From positions 496,001 through 560,000 of the forward strand of contig NZ_CP073013.1 of the NCBI RefSeq assembly GCF_020694005.1: a DNA stretch of 64,000 bases, read 5' to 3'. This document shows positions 55,573 to 63,148 of this stretch, one piece after another. This DNA comes from Marinomonas profundi (GTDB taxonomy: Bacteria; Pseudomonadota; Gammaproteobacteria; Pseudomonadales; Marinomonadaceae). A program made the position numbers and the translations under genes. The notes beneath the pieces were generated by a model. That model did not search any database and had not been told where the DNA came from. It saw only the letters and a program-made list of their open reading frames with translations. How positions within the stretch are numbered: the stretch's first letter is position 1; each line of letters opens with the position of its first letter.

Positions 55573-55827
55573 ATGTTAGTGACAAATGAAATAACACAAA
55601 TGGCCAAAGCCATAGTAACCCAGTTGCCTATTCTGAATGGTATATCGAACTCTGATGAGCACCAACAAGCCCTCATACTTTTAGAAGACTTGATAGAACA
55701 CTATGATGACAACCTGATCATCATTGAAGCCTTGAGCAATGTTATTGCTCGATATGAAGATGAGTCAGCCGAGTTTGATGCTTTCAATAAACGACAAATA
55801 GCTCTTAACTCAGCAGCTGAAAACTAA
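55573..55827 (+). CDS. HigA-like antitoxin N-terminal fragment
   Basis: An 84-residue frame. MAKAIVTQLPILNGISNSDE, then HQQALILLEDLIEHYDD and VIARYEDESAEFDAFNKRQI, match the N-terminal helical part of HigA-type Xre antitoxins (about 140 residues). The DNA-binding helix-turn-helix that should follow is absent, since the frame ends in QIALNSAAEN. It could be a truncated relic or a stand-alone small protein. No higB is found upstream. Confidence 0.55.
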   Translation: MLVTNEITQMAKAIVTQLPILNGISNSDEHQQALILLEDLIEHYDDNLIIIEALSNVIARYEDESAEFDAFNKRQIALNSAAEN

Positions 55828-55868
55828 AATCATCTTAACCTTTGATATCAAATAGCTACACTGTTTAT

Positions 55869-56252
55869 TTAAACTATAACCCCGTGGACGATTTTTCCCA
55901 AAAGGTCACTTACCCGCTGCATTCCTTCTTTAGTCCCCATCACTGATTCAGGCGATTGACCATTTAAGGCTAAGGCAGGTTTTTTCATCCATGACGTCCA
56001 ACTGTCTTCGTCACCAAACAGCTTTAGACCCAATTGATGAACCCTTTCATTCAGCGCTCTCATTTCTGACGCTTCAACTGCCTCTAAAATAGCGGCATAA
56101 GTGTCAGCAGGAACACAGTAAAATACGGGGTTACCATCCTGCATTACAGCAACTGGGCTGCCTTTTGAATCATTCATAACAAGATCAAGACTGCTCTCAA
56201 TATCATGAATATCAATGCATTTTTCGGCATAATTTTTTCGTTTATTGCTCAT
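55869..56252 (-). CDS. Chimeric antitoxin: Phd/StbD-like N-terminus and MbcA/ParS-like C-terminus
   Basis: A 127-residue protein. The N-terminal half has a Phd/StbD fold pattern (ESSLDLVMNDSKGSPVAVMQ, then DGNPVFYCVPADTYAAILEA). The C-terminal half has the toxin-binding segment of Xre/MbcA/ParS antitoxins (LKLFGDEDSWTSWMKK, ALNGQSPESVMGTKEGMQRV, then SDLLGKIVHGVIV). In known systems the latter binds RES-domain toxins and the former RelE/ParE-like toxins. Neither kind of toxin follows: the gene downstream is convergent. The domain assignment is by eye. A 28-bp IS3 end lies 40 bp upstream. Confidence 0.7.
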   Translation of the reverse strand: MSNKRKNYAEKCIDIHDIESSLDLVMNDSKGSPVAVMQDGNPVFYCVPADTYAAILEAVEASEMRALNERVHQLGLKLFGDEDSWTSWMKKPALALNGQSPESVMGTKEGMQRVSDLLGKIVHGVIV

Positions 56253-56291
56253 ACATATCCCCTAACATGACTGATAAGTACAATGATGATC

Positions 56292-56319
56292 AACTGTCTA
56301 GGAAACTAGGTCCATACCA
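56292..56319 (+). mobile_element. 28-bp relic of the IS3 right end
   Basis: AACTGTCTAGGAAACTAGGT then CCATACCA matches the right end of the IS3 copies (16146-16173 and 32409-32436) except for one base. No other part of the IS is nearby. It lies between the phd-like gene and the chimeric antitoxin gene and marks a deletion or imprecise event. Confidence 0.85.
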
Positions 56320-56338
56320 GCTATCAGGATAAATGAAC

Positions 56339-56596
56339 CTATAGTTCTTCACTTATCTGCTGCATATGGTCATTCACAGAGCTATCAAAATAGCGTCCAG
56401 CCTCAATATCAGCCCTAGCTTCTAGCAAGGCAATCTCAAGCTCATACTCTCTGAACTTAGTGTATTTATGCAAATCCATCACTACATATGTATTTCTACC
56501 TCGGACAGATATAATCACTTCTTCATCTTCTAACAAACCGGCCTCAACAGCAGCCACACCCTTGGCTTTTAAGTCAGTAGCAGTAACACCCCTCAT
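56339..56596 (-). CDS. Phd/YefM-family antitoxin without intact toxin
   Basis: An 85-residue antitoxin. TATDLKAKGVAAVEAGLLED, then EVIISVRGRNTYVVMDLHKY is the Phd/YefM DNA-binding fold, and EARADIEAGRYFDSSVNDHM the toxin-binding tail. Overlapping its end in another frame is a GTG at 56352 that starts about 11 codons (KNYRFIYPDS) and then runs into the IS3 end relic. That could be the start of the lost RelE/ParE-type toxin gene. AGGTGAG lies before the ATG (minus strand). Confidence 0.8.
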   Translation of the reverse strand: MRGVTATDLKAKGVAAVEAGLLEDEEVIISVRGRNTYVVMDLHKYTKFREYELEIALLEARADIEAGRYFDSSVNDHMQQISEEL

Positions 56597-56730
56597 AAGC
56601 TCACCTCTTTTTTCTTACGAATAGTGCTATTAAAAGTACAGTCTGAACTTCCCAGACTTTACTAGACCACCAAAGTATGAACACCTAAAAAAACCACAAA
56701 AAAATGACTCATCATTGTTCTAGTACACCA

Positions 56731-56784
56731 ATTATATGCAATTATATTTTTTCTTATAAATTATATGTTTTCTTATAATTGGGC
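56731..56784. repeat. AT-rich direct repeats upstream of the phd-like gene
   Basis: Two units of about 21 bp, AATTATATTTTTTCTTATA and AATTATATGTTTTCTTATA, lie in tandem, followed by ATT. The place, about 140 bp upstream of the phd-like gene and just after the next gene's end, suits a promoter or antitoxin operator, but this is inference. Confidence 0.4.
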
Positions 56785-56857
56785 ACTTTTCACTAGAAGT
56801 ATGACGACACTTCAGCAACAGGCGCATCTTTAGACTCACTCGACTCGATCAAGTTTT

Positions 56858-57280
56858 TTATAACATCACTCTGCTTTGAAAATAATTTCTTACCTTGAGA
56901 AAATCGTCAAGTGAAGGGTTCTCTAGCATAAACTCCCTGGCTGATTTGCCATTAAATGTCGGATGATGTATTGGCCTTTTGAAAAAATCATACTTAAAGC
57001 CAGGTGGTGAACTTAGGTGAATCATCTTGTATATACTTACCAGCATCGCCAGTATATCAATAGTGTCTTGGTCAACTTGAAGACTGTCATTAGTCTGTGC
57101 GGTCTCTTTCCATTGATTCCAAGTTGAAACCGTAATACCGCCTAGAAGAACACACATCTGTTCATCTGATAAATCCCAACGCCCTTGTGGACATTGTTCC
57201 TCTAGCCATAATACAACCGTTGCTATTATCTTGCCTGCTGTCTCTTTACTGACATTTTTATTGATACCTTCATCGTTCAT
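56858..57280 (-). CDS. Antitoxin with Xre/MbcA/ParS toxin-binding domain, no RES toxin
   Basis: The ATG at 57280 has GGAGGGG upstream, giving 140 residues. An N-terminal helical, weakly HTH-like region (DEQMCVLLGGITVSTWNQWK) precedes a MbcA/ParS-type domain: ILAMLVSIYKMIHLSSPPGF, then PTFNGKSAREFMLENPSLDD and FLKVRNYFQSRV. Related antitoxins are paired with RES toxins that degrade NAD+. Here the downstream 260 bp contain no gene. It starts 70 bp after umuC and may be read from the SOS promoter. Confidence 0.7.
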   Translation of the reverse strand: MNDEGINKNVSKETAGKIIATVVLWLEEQCPQGRWDLSDEQMCVLLGGITVSTWNQWKETAQTNDSLQVDQDTIDILAMLVSIYKMIHLSSPPGFKYDFFKRPIHHPTFNGKSAREFMLENPSLDDFLKVRNYFQSRVML

Positions 57281-57349
57281 GGAACACCCCTCCACCACTA
57301 TCGTTTGAATTTTTCATTCGTCGCTGATTTCCATTTTCTACATTTCGAG

Positions 57350-58624
57350 TCAATACACTTTCGGTAACTCATCCCACCTGGTCGTATACGCTGGAGATAA
57401 GTGTTCTCTTTTCATTGACCATTGTGGTGACACGCCTTGAGAGGCAAAAAAAACCTTGCCGAGGCCGCTGTGGTTGATTTTGTCCACGACACTCATTAAT
57501 GCTTTTGAGTTGATTTTTGTATTATCTGCTTGGAATAAATCTTGCTGAAAAGCGCCATGTTCATAAAAATCCGCCAACATTACACCGCCTTTGGCGTAGC
57601 GATAACCTGAACGATAGATGCGACGAAACAGCACGTCGGCCACTTCTAATAAGTCTCGCGTGTCGTCGGTTGGGTTAGGCAGTTCTGCAGAAAGGGTTTT
57701 CGAATACTGCGGTTCGTTTGGAATGAATGGACTGGTACGAACGAACACACTCACCACGCGACAAAAGCGTTTTTCACCGCGTAATTTCTCGGCGGCTCTG
57801 GTTGTGTACTTGGCAATTGCTTCCCGTAGTTCGCGCTTGTCTGTCACTTTATGGCCAAATGAGCGACTGCAAATGATTTGCTGCTTTGTTGGCCTGACCA
57901 ATTCCAAATCCAAACAGGACACTCCATTTAATTCTCGAATGGTTCGCTCCAACACCACTGAGAACTCACTTCGAATCGATTTAGGGTCTGCATTCGCAAG
58001 ATCCAAGGCGGTATGAATTCCCCTCGTCTTTAGCTTAGCCGTGGTGCGTCGACCAACACCCCACACGTCACTCACATCAACCAACGCTAATAAACGCTTT
58101 TGCCTGTCTGGGTCCATCAAATCCACCACGGATCCCGTGGCTGGATATTTCTTAGCAGCATGGTTAGCCAACTTCGCCAACGTTTTGGTTGGCGCAATGC
58201 CGACACCAACAGTAATGCCCGTCCACTGATCGACCTTGGCCTTTACTTGTTGGCCAAATGCCAGCAAATCCATCACATTATTAACACCGGTTAAATCCAT
58301 GAAGGCCTCATCGATGGAGTACACTTCCAGCCTTGGCGCTTCCTCTTCTAAGATCGTCATCACACGATTGGATAAATCCGCATACAAGGCATAATTCGAC
58401 GAAAAGCACACAATGCCATGTTCCTTTATCTCGTCCTGAATTTGAAACAGAGGCACACCCATTTTAATGCCTAGTGCTTTTGCCTCTTTGGAACGCGCAA
58501 CGATACAGCCATCGTTATTTGACAGAACTACGACAGGCGTGTGTTTTAAATCTGGCCGAAACAACTTCTCGCAGCTGGCATAAAAGTTATTGCAATCGAC
58601 CAAGGCAAAAACCGTCTTCATCAA
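57350..58624 (-). CDS. umuC: DNA polymerase V catalytic subunit UmuC
   Basis: A 424-residue Y-family polymerase, full length for the family. FALVDCNNFYASCEKLFRPD carries the first catalytic Asp, VVVLSNNDGCIVARSKEAKA the fingers, VYSIDEAFMDLTG the Asp-Glu pair, and GVGIAPTKTLAKLANHAAKK the DNA-binding palm end. The thumb and little finger follow, then a UmuC-specific C-terminus. It overlaps umuD by 4 bp (ATGA). With UmuD' it performs error-prone translesion synthesis after DNA damage. Confidence 0.95.
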   Translation of the reverse strand: MMKTVFALVDCNNFYASCEKLFRPDLKHTPVVVLSNNDGCIVARSKEAKALGIKMGVPLFQIQDEIKEHGIVCFSSNYALYADLSNRVMTILEEEAPRLEVYSIDEAFMDLTGVNNVMDLLAFGQQVKAKVDQWTGITVGVGIAPTKTLAKLANHAAKKYPATGSVVDLMDPDRQKRLLALVDVSDVWGVGRRTTAKLKTRGIHTALDLANADPKSIRSEFSVVLERTIRELNGVSCLDLELVRPTKQQIICSRSFGHKVTDKRELREAIAKYTTRAAEKLRGEKRFCRVVSVFVRTSPFIPNEPQYSKTLSAELPNPTDDTRDLLEVADVLFRRIYRSGYRYAKGGVMLADFYEHGAFQQDLFQADNTKINSKALMSVVDKINHSGLGKVFFASQGVSPQWSMKREHLSPAYTTRWDELPKVY

Positions 58625-59067
58625 CCACGCTCGTACTTACGAACCACGCCCGTAACAACACCAAAGATTTCCAATTCGGACTCTTCGGTAATCAGAATCG
58701 CCTTATAGGCTTTATTCTTCGGTCGAAGCAACACATGTGGCTGAAGCTCCAACGTCTTCACCGTCATTTCCCCATGAATACAGGCAATCACAATATCCCC
58801 ATGGCGAGCGGTTAACGAACGATCCACCACCAACACATCACCAGAGTGAATGCCCACATCGATCATCGAATCCCCTTGCGCACGCACATAAAACGTCGCG
58901 TTCGGGTGAGCGACACAAAACTCATTTAAGTCCAAGGATTTTTCAACAAAGTCCTGAGCAGGCGAAGGAAATCCCGCCGACACCGAATCCACATACAAAG
59001 GAATTCGTACGCTATTGGCCGCGATAAACGCCACCGACTCAGACACACCAAGATACGTCACACGCAT
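58621..59067 (-). CDS. umuD: UmuD-type self-cleaving peptidase subunit
   Basis: From the ATG at 59067, 148 residues. An earlier start at 59097 lies inside the SOS box and is unlikely. The cleavage site region is VSAGFPSPAQDFVEKSLDLN (cut after the Ala before Gly), the catalytic Ser is in AQGDSMIDVGIHSGD, and the Lys in GEMTVKTLEL. RecA-induced self-cleavage yields UmuD', which activates UmuC. Confidence 0.95.
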   Translation of the reverse strand: MRVTYLGVSESVAFIAANSVRIPLYVDSVSAGFPSPAQDFVEKSLDLNEFCVAHPNATFYVRAQGDSMIDVGIHSGDVLVVDRSLTARHGDIVIACIHGEMTVKTLELQPHVLLRPKNKAYKAILITEESELEIFGVVTGVVRKYERG

Positions 59068-59085
59068 AATTAGAACCCAAAAATA

Positions 59086-59101
59086 CTGTATATACATACA
59101 G
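59086..59101 (-). promoter_or_regulatory. LexA (SOS) box of umuDC
   Basis: CTGTATATACATACAG is a perfect CTGT-N8-ACAG LexA site and extends as a palindrome to 20 bp (59084-59103). It lies 19 bp upstream of umuD and should repress umuDC, and possibly the antitoxin gene that follows, until DNA damage. Confidence 0.92.
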
Positions 59102-59178
59102 TATAGTTTTAAGCAGATCGAATGGCCAAATAAATTTTCAGAAGAAGGACATACAATATATGCATTGCACTCATCCTA

Positions 59179-59395
59179 GGGGTGTGACAGGAGTCACACC
59201 CTGTTTGCAGACCCAAGTTCTACCCAACTGCTTAGGGGGTGTGACAGGTGTCACACCCTGTTTGCAGACCCAAGTTCTACCCAACTGCTTAGGGGGTGTG
59301 ACAGGTGTCACACCCTGTTTGCAGGCCCAAGTTCTACCCAACTGCTTAGAGGTGTGACTGTAGTCACACCTTGTTTGCAGAGCCAAGGTCTGCAC
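59179..59395. repeat. Four tandem 57-bp repeats, each with a CRP-like palindrome
   Basis: Units start with GGTGTGAC at 59181, 59238, 59295 and 59351 (spacing 57, 57, 56). Each has GGTGTGAC and its complement GTCACACC around four bases (AGGA, AGGT, AGGT, TGTA), so the stem is kept while the loop varies. Each thus contains TGTGA-N6-TCACA, the CRP half-site consensus. The rest of the unit (TGTTTGCAG, CAAGTTCTACCCAACTGCTT) is also conserved, less so in the last copy. It lies between umuD, read leftwards, and the AT-rich module, read rightwards. There are no spacers, so it is not CRISPR. Confidence 0.9.
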
Positions 59396-59798
59396 TATCG
59401 CAATTAAATCTACCCATTACGCTTAGAGCCAGCCCATCAAAGAAATCGAATTAAATAAGGTTAAACTGAACATTAAAAATTCAGAATGATAGTAGATTAT
59501 TAAGCATGCAAAAGAGACTTCAAGTGTGTCTTGGCCATAACGATAAAATAATATACAGAAAATGTTTGATCCATTTTATTAGGAATTTAATTGTTTACAT
59601 TGATTAATGCGATCAATCTGTAATTTTTTTTCTGACACTAAACCTAATATTGTATTCCATGACATAGTCCGATGACATCGCACGTTGATATGATATGAAG
59701 TTAAAATGAAAAAATTATTGTAAGTAAATCGTAAAATATATTGACCCACATACCTTAATAAACAAATACTAATAAAAAACAGATTGAGCTTATTAAGT
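59396..59798. other. AT-rich leader before the unknown two-gene module
   Basis: About 400 bp with no credible gene. It becomes very AT-rich from about 59440. A minus-strand frame here is only a by-product of base composition. It should contain the promoter of the module, but I could not single it out. Confidence 0.45.
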
Positions 59799-60719
59799 AT
59801 GATTTTTGCTAATCCAACATTCACTACACTACTCAGTAAAACTGAATTTGATATAGAGCATATTAATGTAGGACATTTCTGCAAAGATTTTTCACATCTA
59901 AATACAGTTGACAAAGAAGTTTTTCTTGATAGAACCCCAATCCTATTCAATGATAGAGTAAAATATACATTACTCAACGATACTGATGAAACTTTAGTAA
60001 AATCGATCAAATCATTAAAATCAAATTGCAAAATACTATCAATCAAGGTAATTAAGACAGACTTAAATAGCAGTGAGTTGATAGATACTTTCAAATTACT
60101 CAACTTAAAAAATCAATCTCACAGACAATTAGAGAACAATATTAAAGATTTAATTATTAGCGGAAACTATGCGTTAAATTATCTCTGCAAATTAAGACAA
60201 AAACAGTTAGGGTACATCAACAAAAATCTGTTGACACAAAAATTTTCATCTCAGACTTTAGCTAGAATAAATAAAGAAATTGATTTAGAACTATGCAGAA
60301 AAAAAATAATTGAAAAAGAGTTATTTGAAATAAACGAAATCAACCTAATAGAGACATTAAAAAAATTAAAAAATATTAATCGAAAAATTTTTCTATCGGA
60401 AATAATAGAAAACTCAGCAGATTTAGAAATTGATTGTATTAATGACATCGCCCTAATATTTAATTATATTATAAAAAACAATTTGACTAAACCAATTCAC
60501 ATTTCTCTAATGAAAGAATTATTTTGCAATTTAAAAAATGAATTTAAATCACCTCCATCTGCAAAATTTTTATTTAAATTAATTTCAGAAGTAGAGAAAA
60601 AGAAAAAAGAAAAAATGGAAAACTATAATTTTCTCATCGATTCATGGGGTAATAGAAAAGAAAGACACACCATAATGAACTATTTTATAGAAAAAATGGG
60701 GATTCTTAATGAGCGATAG
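59799..60719 (+). CDS. Unknown protein 1 of the AT-rich module (306 residues)
   Basis: I take the ATG at 59799 (an in-frame TTG lies at 59784). The protein is rich in Lys, Asn, Ile and Leu, mostly helical and likely soluble, with no signal peptide or membrane helix. Readable parts are FCKDFSHLNTVDKEVFLDRT, LKNQSHRQLENNIKDLIISG, LDLEL-type coils and a C-terminal KKKKEKMENYNFLIDSWGNR. I do not recognise a family. The gene overlaps the next by 11 bp, so they are co-translated. Its base composition sets it apart from everything else in the window except the next gene, and suggests foreign origin. Confidence 0.75.
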   Translation: MIFANPTFTTLLSKTEFDIEHINVGHFCKDFSHLNTVDKEVFLDRTPILFNDRVKYTLLNDTDETLVKSIKSLKSNCKILSIKVIKTDLNSSELIDTFKLLNLKNQSHRQLENNIKDLIISGNYALNYLCKLRQKQLGYINKNLLTQKFSSQTLARINKEIDLELCRKKIIEKELFEINEINLIETLKKLKNINRKIFLSEIIENSADLEIDCINDIALIFNYIIKNNLTKPIHISLMKELFCNLKNEFKSPPSAKFLFKLISEVEKKKKEKMENYNFLIDSWGNRKERHTIMNYFIEKMGILNER

Positions 60720-62352
60720 TAACCGGAATAAAACATTAGGCATCAACATGGCATTATGCGTAACGATAAATTACTGGGATGAGGTTGGTATTTGGAGTAA
60801 AAATAAGTCTATATTGAAAAAATTTTTAACATTACTTACTCCTCCTCCAAGCAAATCGGTACAAAGAAATTTGCTAAACAACATTATAAAATACTATCAT
60901 GATGAGTTCATTATCACATTAGATGAACTAAAAACTTTACTTTCTATTATTGATAACATCTCTAATGTACAAACAACTAGTGTGGAATACAATGAAGGTG
61001 TTGATTATCCAATATCTTTTGGTATTAACAAACTCATCAACACTAAAAAAAACTTAGGACATGAATTTTTAACTCGCTTTATTTCAATATTCGTAACCTC
61101 TACTTACTCAAATCTAAAATCAATTAGTTATGAAGAAAGTGACAGAAAAATATATAATGCAATTTTAGGAACCAGAGAACTAGCACTCGTAAATATAATA
61201 AAAAAAATGCAATCTGAAAATAAACTACCCGATAAAATAAAACCTCATTATCAAAAGGATATTGACAGATATTACGATTACATTAACAATACTAAAACGT
61301 GCTACATTGATGACGAAAGCTTTTGGAGAGTATTTAATTATTCTCCGATAAAAACAGTTGACTCAAAACATATAAAAATCCAAGAGAAAAACAAAAAAAC
61401 AAAACAAAAGAAAAATACAAATAACAAATCATCAACTTCTGATAATTATATCCCAAGAATAATAACAACAAAGAAAAAATCCTGGAACACAGCAAAGAAA
61501 GAAATAGAATCAAGCTTTGATTATTCTGCGTTATCTCTTCAATCCGTATTGAGTTTCATGACATTCGTAAACCAGAAAAAACCTGAATTATTAAAATTAT
61601 TAATTTTGTGTTTTTTGACAGGATTAACTCTTAAAAAAGCCATTTCAGCTATACGTACTAGCACTCATGAAAAAACATTAAATGTATTTATTACTAACAC
61701 TCCAACAAACTCAGATCTATGCTCGGAAATTAAACTTAAAATCTCACCCGAAAGCTTTTTTCAGATTGATGAAAAACAACTATCAATAGATAATCTAGTC
61801 GAAAAAATCGCAGACAAATTTGCTTATCTCACCAGACAATTTGCAGAATTTAACGGGGGAAACACTTTACACTTTGATCGGATTGCATCCAATTCCAACC
61901 GCCTACTAACATCTCATCACGATGATATAAGAATTCACTATTTAAGAGCAAAAATCGGTTTCTCTATGAGTGCCCCATTCTCTTATATTTCTACAACAAA
62001 TGAAGAAATAGGGACTCTATACCAAGAAAGATTTAATTTTTTGTCAGAGCGCCTTGAAGATACATTAAAAAAAACACTGCAAGAAATTAAATGGGATTCA
62101 ACGTTAAATTTGCAACATCTAGGTAGCCAACGTTTACCCAAATATCCTATTGAAAACTTCTTTAAAAGCATTTATTTAAAATGCCAAAAAACACATGAAA
62201 AATTCCTTTTATTAAGATCCGATCAACTTCGTATAGACCTTATTAATCTGCATGAAATCTATACATACTTCTTAGAACAAATCTTATTCTCAAACCGACC
62301 TAACGGAGAAAAATCAATCTCGATTTTATCCAATGTCTGTAAGCGCCCTTAA
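60709..62352 (+). CDS. Unknown protein 2 of the AT-rich module, possibly a diverged tyrosine recombinase; 3' end cut by IS66
   Basis: The ATG at 60709 lies within the end of the previous gene. About 543 native residues are visible, and the last four or so (KRP) come from the IS66 that begins at 62339. A Lys/Asn/Ser linker (about 223-250) separates two helical parts. The second part has LLKLLILCFLTGLTLKKAIS, which resembles the start of the tyrosine recombinase core (LTGLR), but with Thr for the catalytic Arg. Further on, YLRAKIGFSMSAPFSYISTT then NEEIGTLYQERF recalls the end of large phage-like integrases. The match is weak. The true C-terminus is lost. Confidence 0.65.
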   Translation: MSDSNRNKTLGINMALCVTINYWDEVGIWSKNKSILKKFLTLLTPPPSKSVQRNLLNNIIKYYHDEFIITLDELKTLLSIIDNISNVQTTSVEYNEGVDYPISFGINKLINTKKNLGHEFLTRFISIFVTSTYSNLKSISYEESDRKIYNAILGTRELALVNIIKKMQSENKLPDKIKPHYQKDIDRYYDYINNTKTCYIDDESFWRVFNYSPIKTVDSKHIKIQEKNKKTKQKKNTNNKSSTSDNYIPRIITTKKKSWNTAKKEIESSFDYSALSLQSVLSFMTFVNQKKPELLKLLILCFLTGLTLKKAISAIRTSTHEKTLNVFITNTPTNSDLCSEIKLKISPESFFQIDEKQLSIDNLVEKIADKFAYLTRQFAEFNGGNTLHFDRIASNSNRLLTSHHDDIRIHYLRAKIGFSMSAPFSYISTTNEEIGTLYQERFNFLSERLEDTLKKTLQEIKWDSTLNLQHLGSQRLPKYPIENFFKSIYLKCQKTHEKFLLLRSDQLRIDLINLHEIYTYFLEQILFSNRPNGEKSISILSNVCKRP

Positions 62353-62427
62353 ATCTGCATTCTTGCTGACCTTCTCGTAATATCAGAACCTAACACCTGT
62401 TTACTTTAACCATGAACAGGTGTCTTT

Positions 62428-62751
62428 ATGAATACTTTTTCGGATCCTCAATCCCGTGCTGACTTTTGGCGGGCGCAAGTCACAGCTGCTGAGGCAGCGG
62501 CCATGTCCAGTGCTCGGTTCTGCAAAGAAAACGATCTCAATTATTCTCAATTCATGTATTGGCGGCAGAAATGTCAGACACCATCAGCCCCAATATCGGA
62601 GGACAAGTCGTCCAGTTTTATCAAAGTGGAACCTTCATTGGGCCAGTTAGGGTCAGGCTTGTCGGTGTCTTTGCCAAATGGCATGCAAATCCACGGTATT
62701 GATTCGACCAATGTGACCTTGGTTCGTCAGTTGTTGGAGTGGGCGTTATGA
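62428..62751 (+). CDS. IS66 Orf1 / TnpA-type protein (third element)
   Basis: A 107-residue helix-turn-helix protein (RADFWRAQVTAAEAAAMSSA, then FCKENDLNYSQFMYWRQK). Its stop overlaps the next start (ATGA). Confidence 0.9.
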   Translation: MNTFSDPQSRADFWRAQVTAAEAAAMSSARFCKENDLNYSQFMYWRQKCQTPSAPISEDKSSSFIKVEPSLGQLGSGLSVSLPNGMQIHGIDSTNVTLVRQLLEWAL

Positions 62752-63113
62752 CACGTTATTTTCGCCCGTCGGTCGACATGCCTAAGATCTATCTTTATCG
62801 TCAGCCAGTGGATTTTCGTAAAGCCGCTGTGGGGCTGGCAGCGATTGTGGAGCAGGAGTTGGCGCAGAATCCTTTTGATGGTGCTTTGTATGCGTTTACC
62901 AATCGGCACCGGAACAAAATTAAATGTTTATTTTGGGAGGACAATGGTTTTGTGCTGTATTACAAAACCCTTGCCGAGGACAAGTTTCGTTGGCCCAAAA
63001 AGGGTGACGAGGTGATCTCTCTTACTGGACAACAGATTAATTGGCTGCTGGATGGCTATGATATAACGGCGATGAAAGGCCATAAAAAATTGCATTATGA
63101 GTCTGTTTTTTAA
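62748..63113 (+). CDS. IS66 Orf2 / TnpB-type protein (third element)
   Basis: A 121-residue protein from the ATG at 62748, which overlaps the tnpA stop. QPVDFRKAAVGLAAIVEQEL, LYAFTNRHRNKIKCLFWEDN and LAEDKFRWPKKGDEV are the family blocks. It is related to the one at 25401-25763. Confidence 0.94.
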   Translation: MTRYFRPSVDMPKIYLYRQPVDFRKAAVGLAAIVEQELAQNPFDGALYAFTNRHRNKIKCLFWEDNGFVLYYKTLAEDKFRWPKKGDEVISLTGQQINWLLDGYDITAMKGHKKLHYESVF

Positions 63114-63148
63114 CGCGTTTTAGGGGCTGTTATGATAAAATAACGTAC

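Noticed and set aside
59179..59395. Repeat array as a CRISPR or as integron attC sites
   Set aside because: The 57-bp units are directly adjacent without unique spacers and no cas genes are present. The integron core GTTRRRY is not found at the expected places.
59579..60103. Minus-strand frame of 174 codons in the AT-rich region
   Set aside because: It overlaps the well-formed plus-strand gene and has only the low-complexity composition expected from AT-rich DNA.
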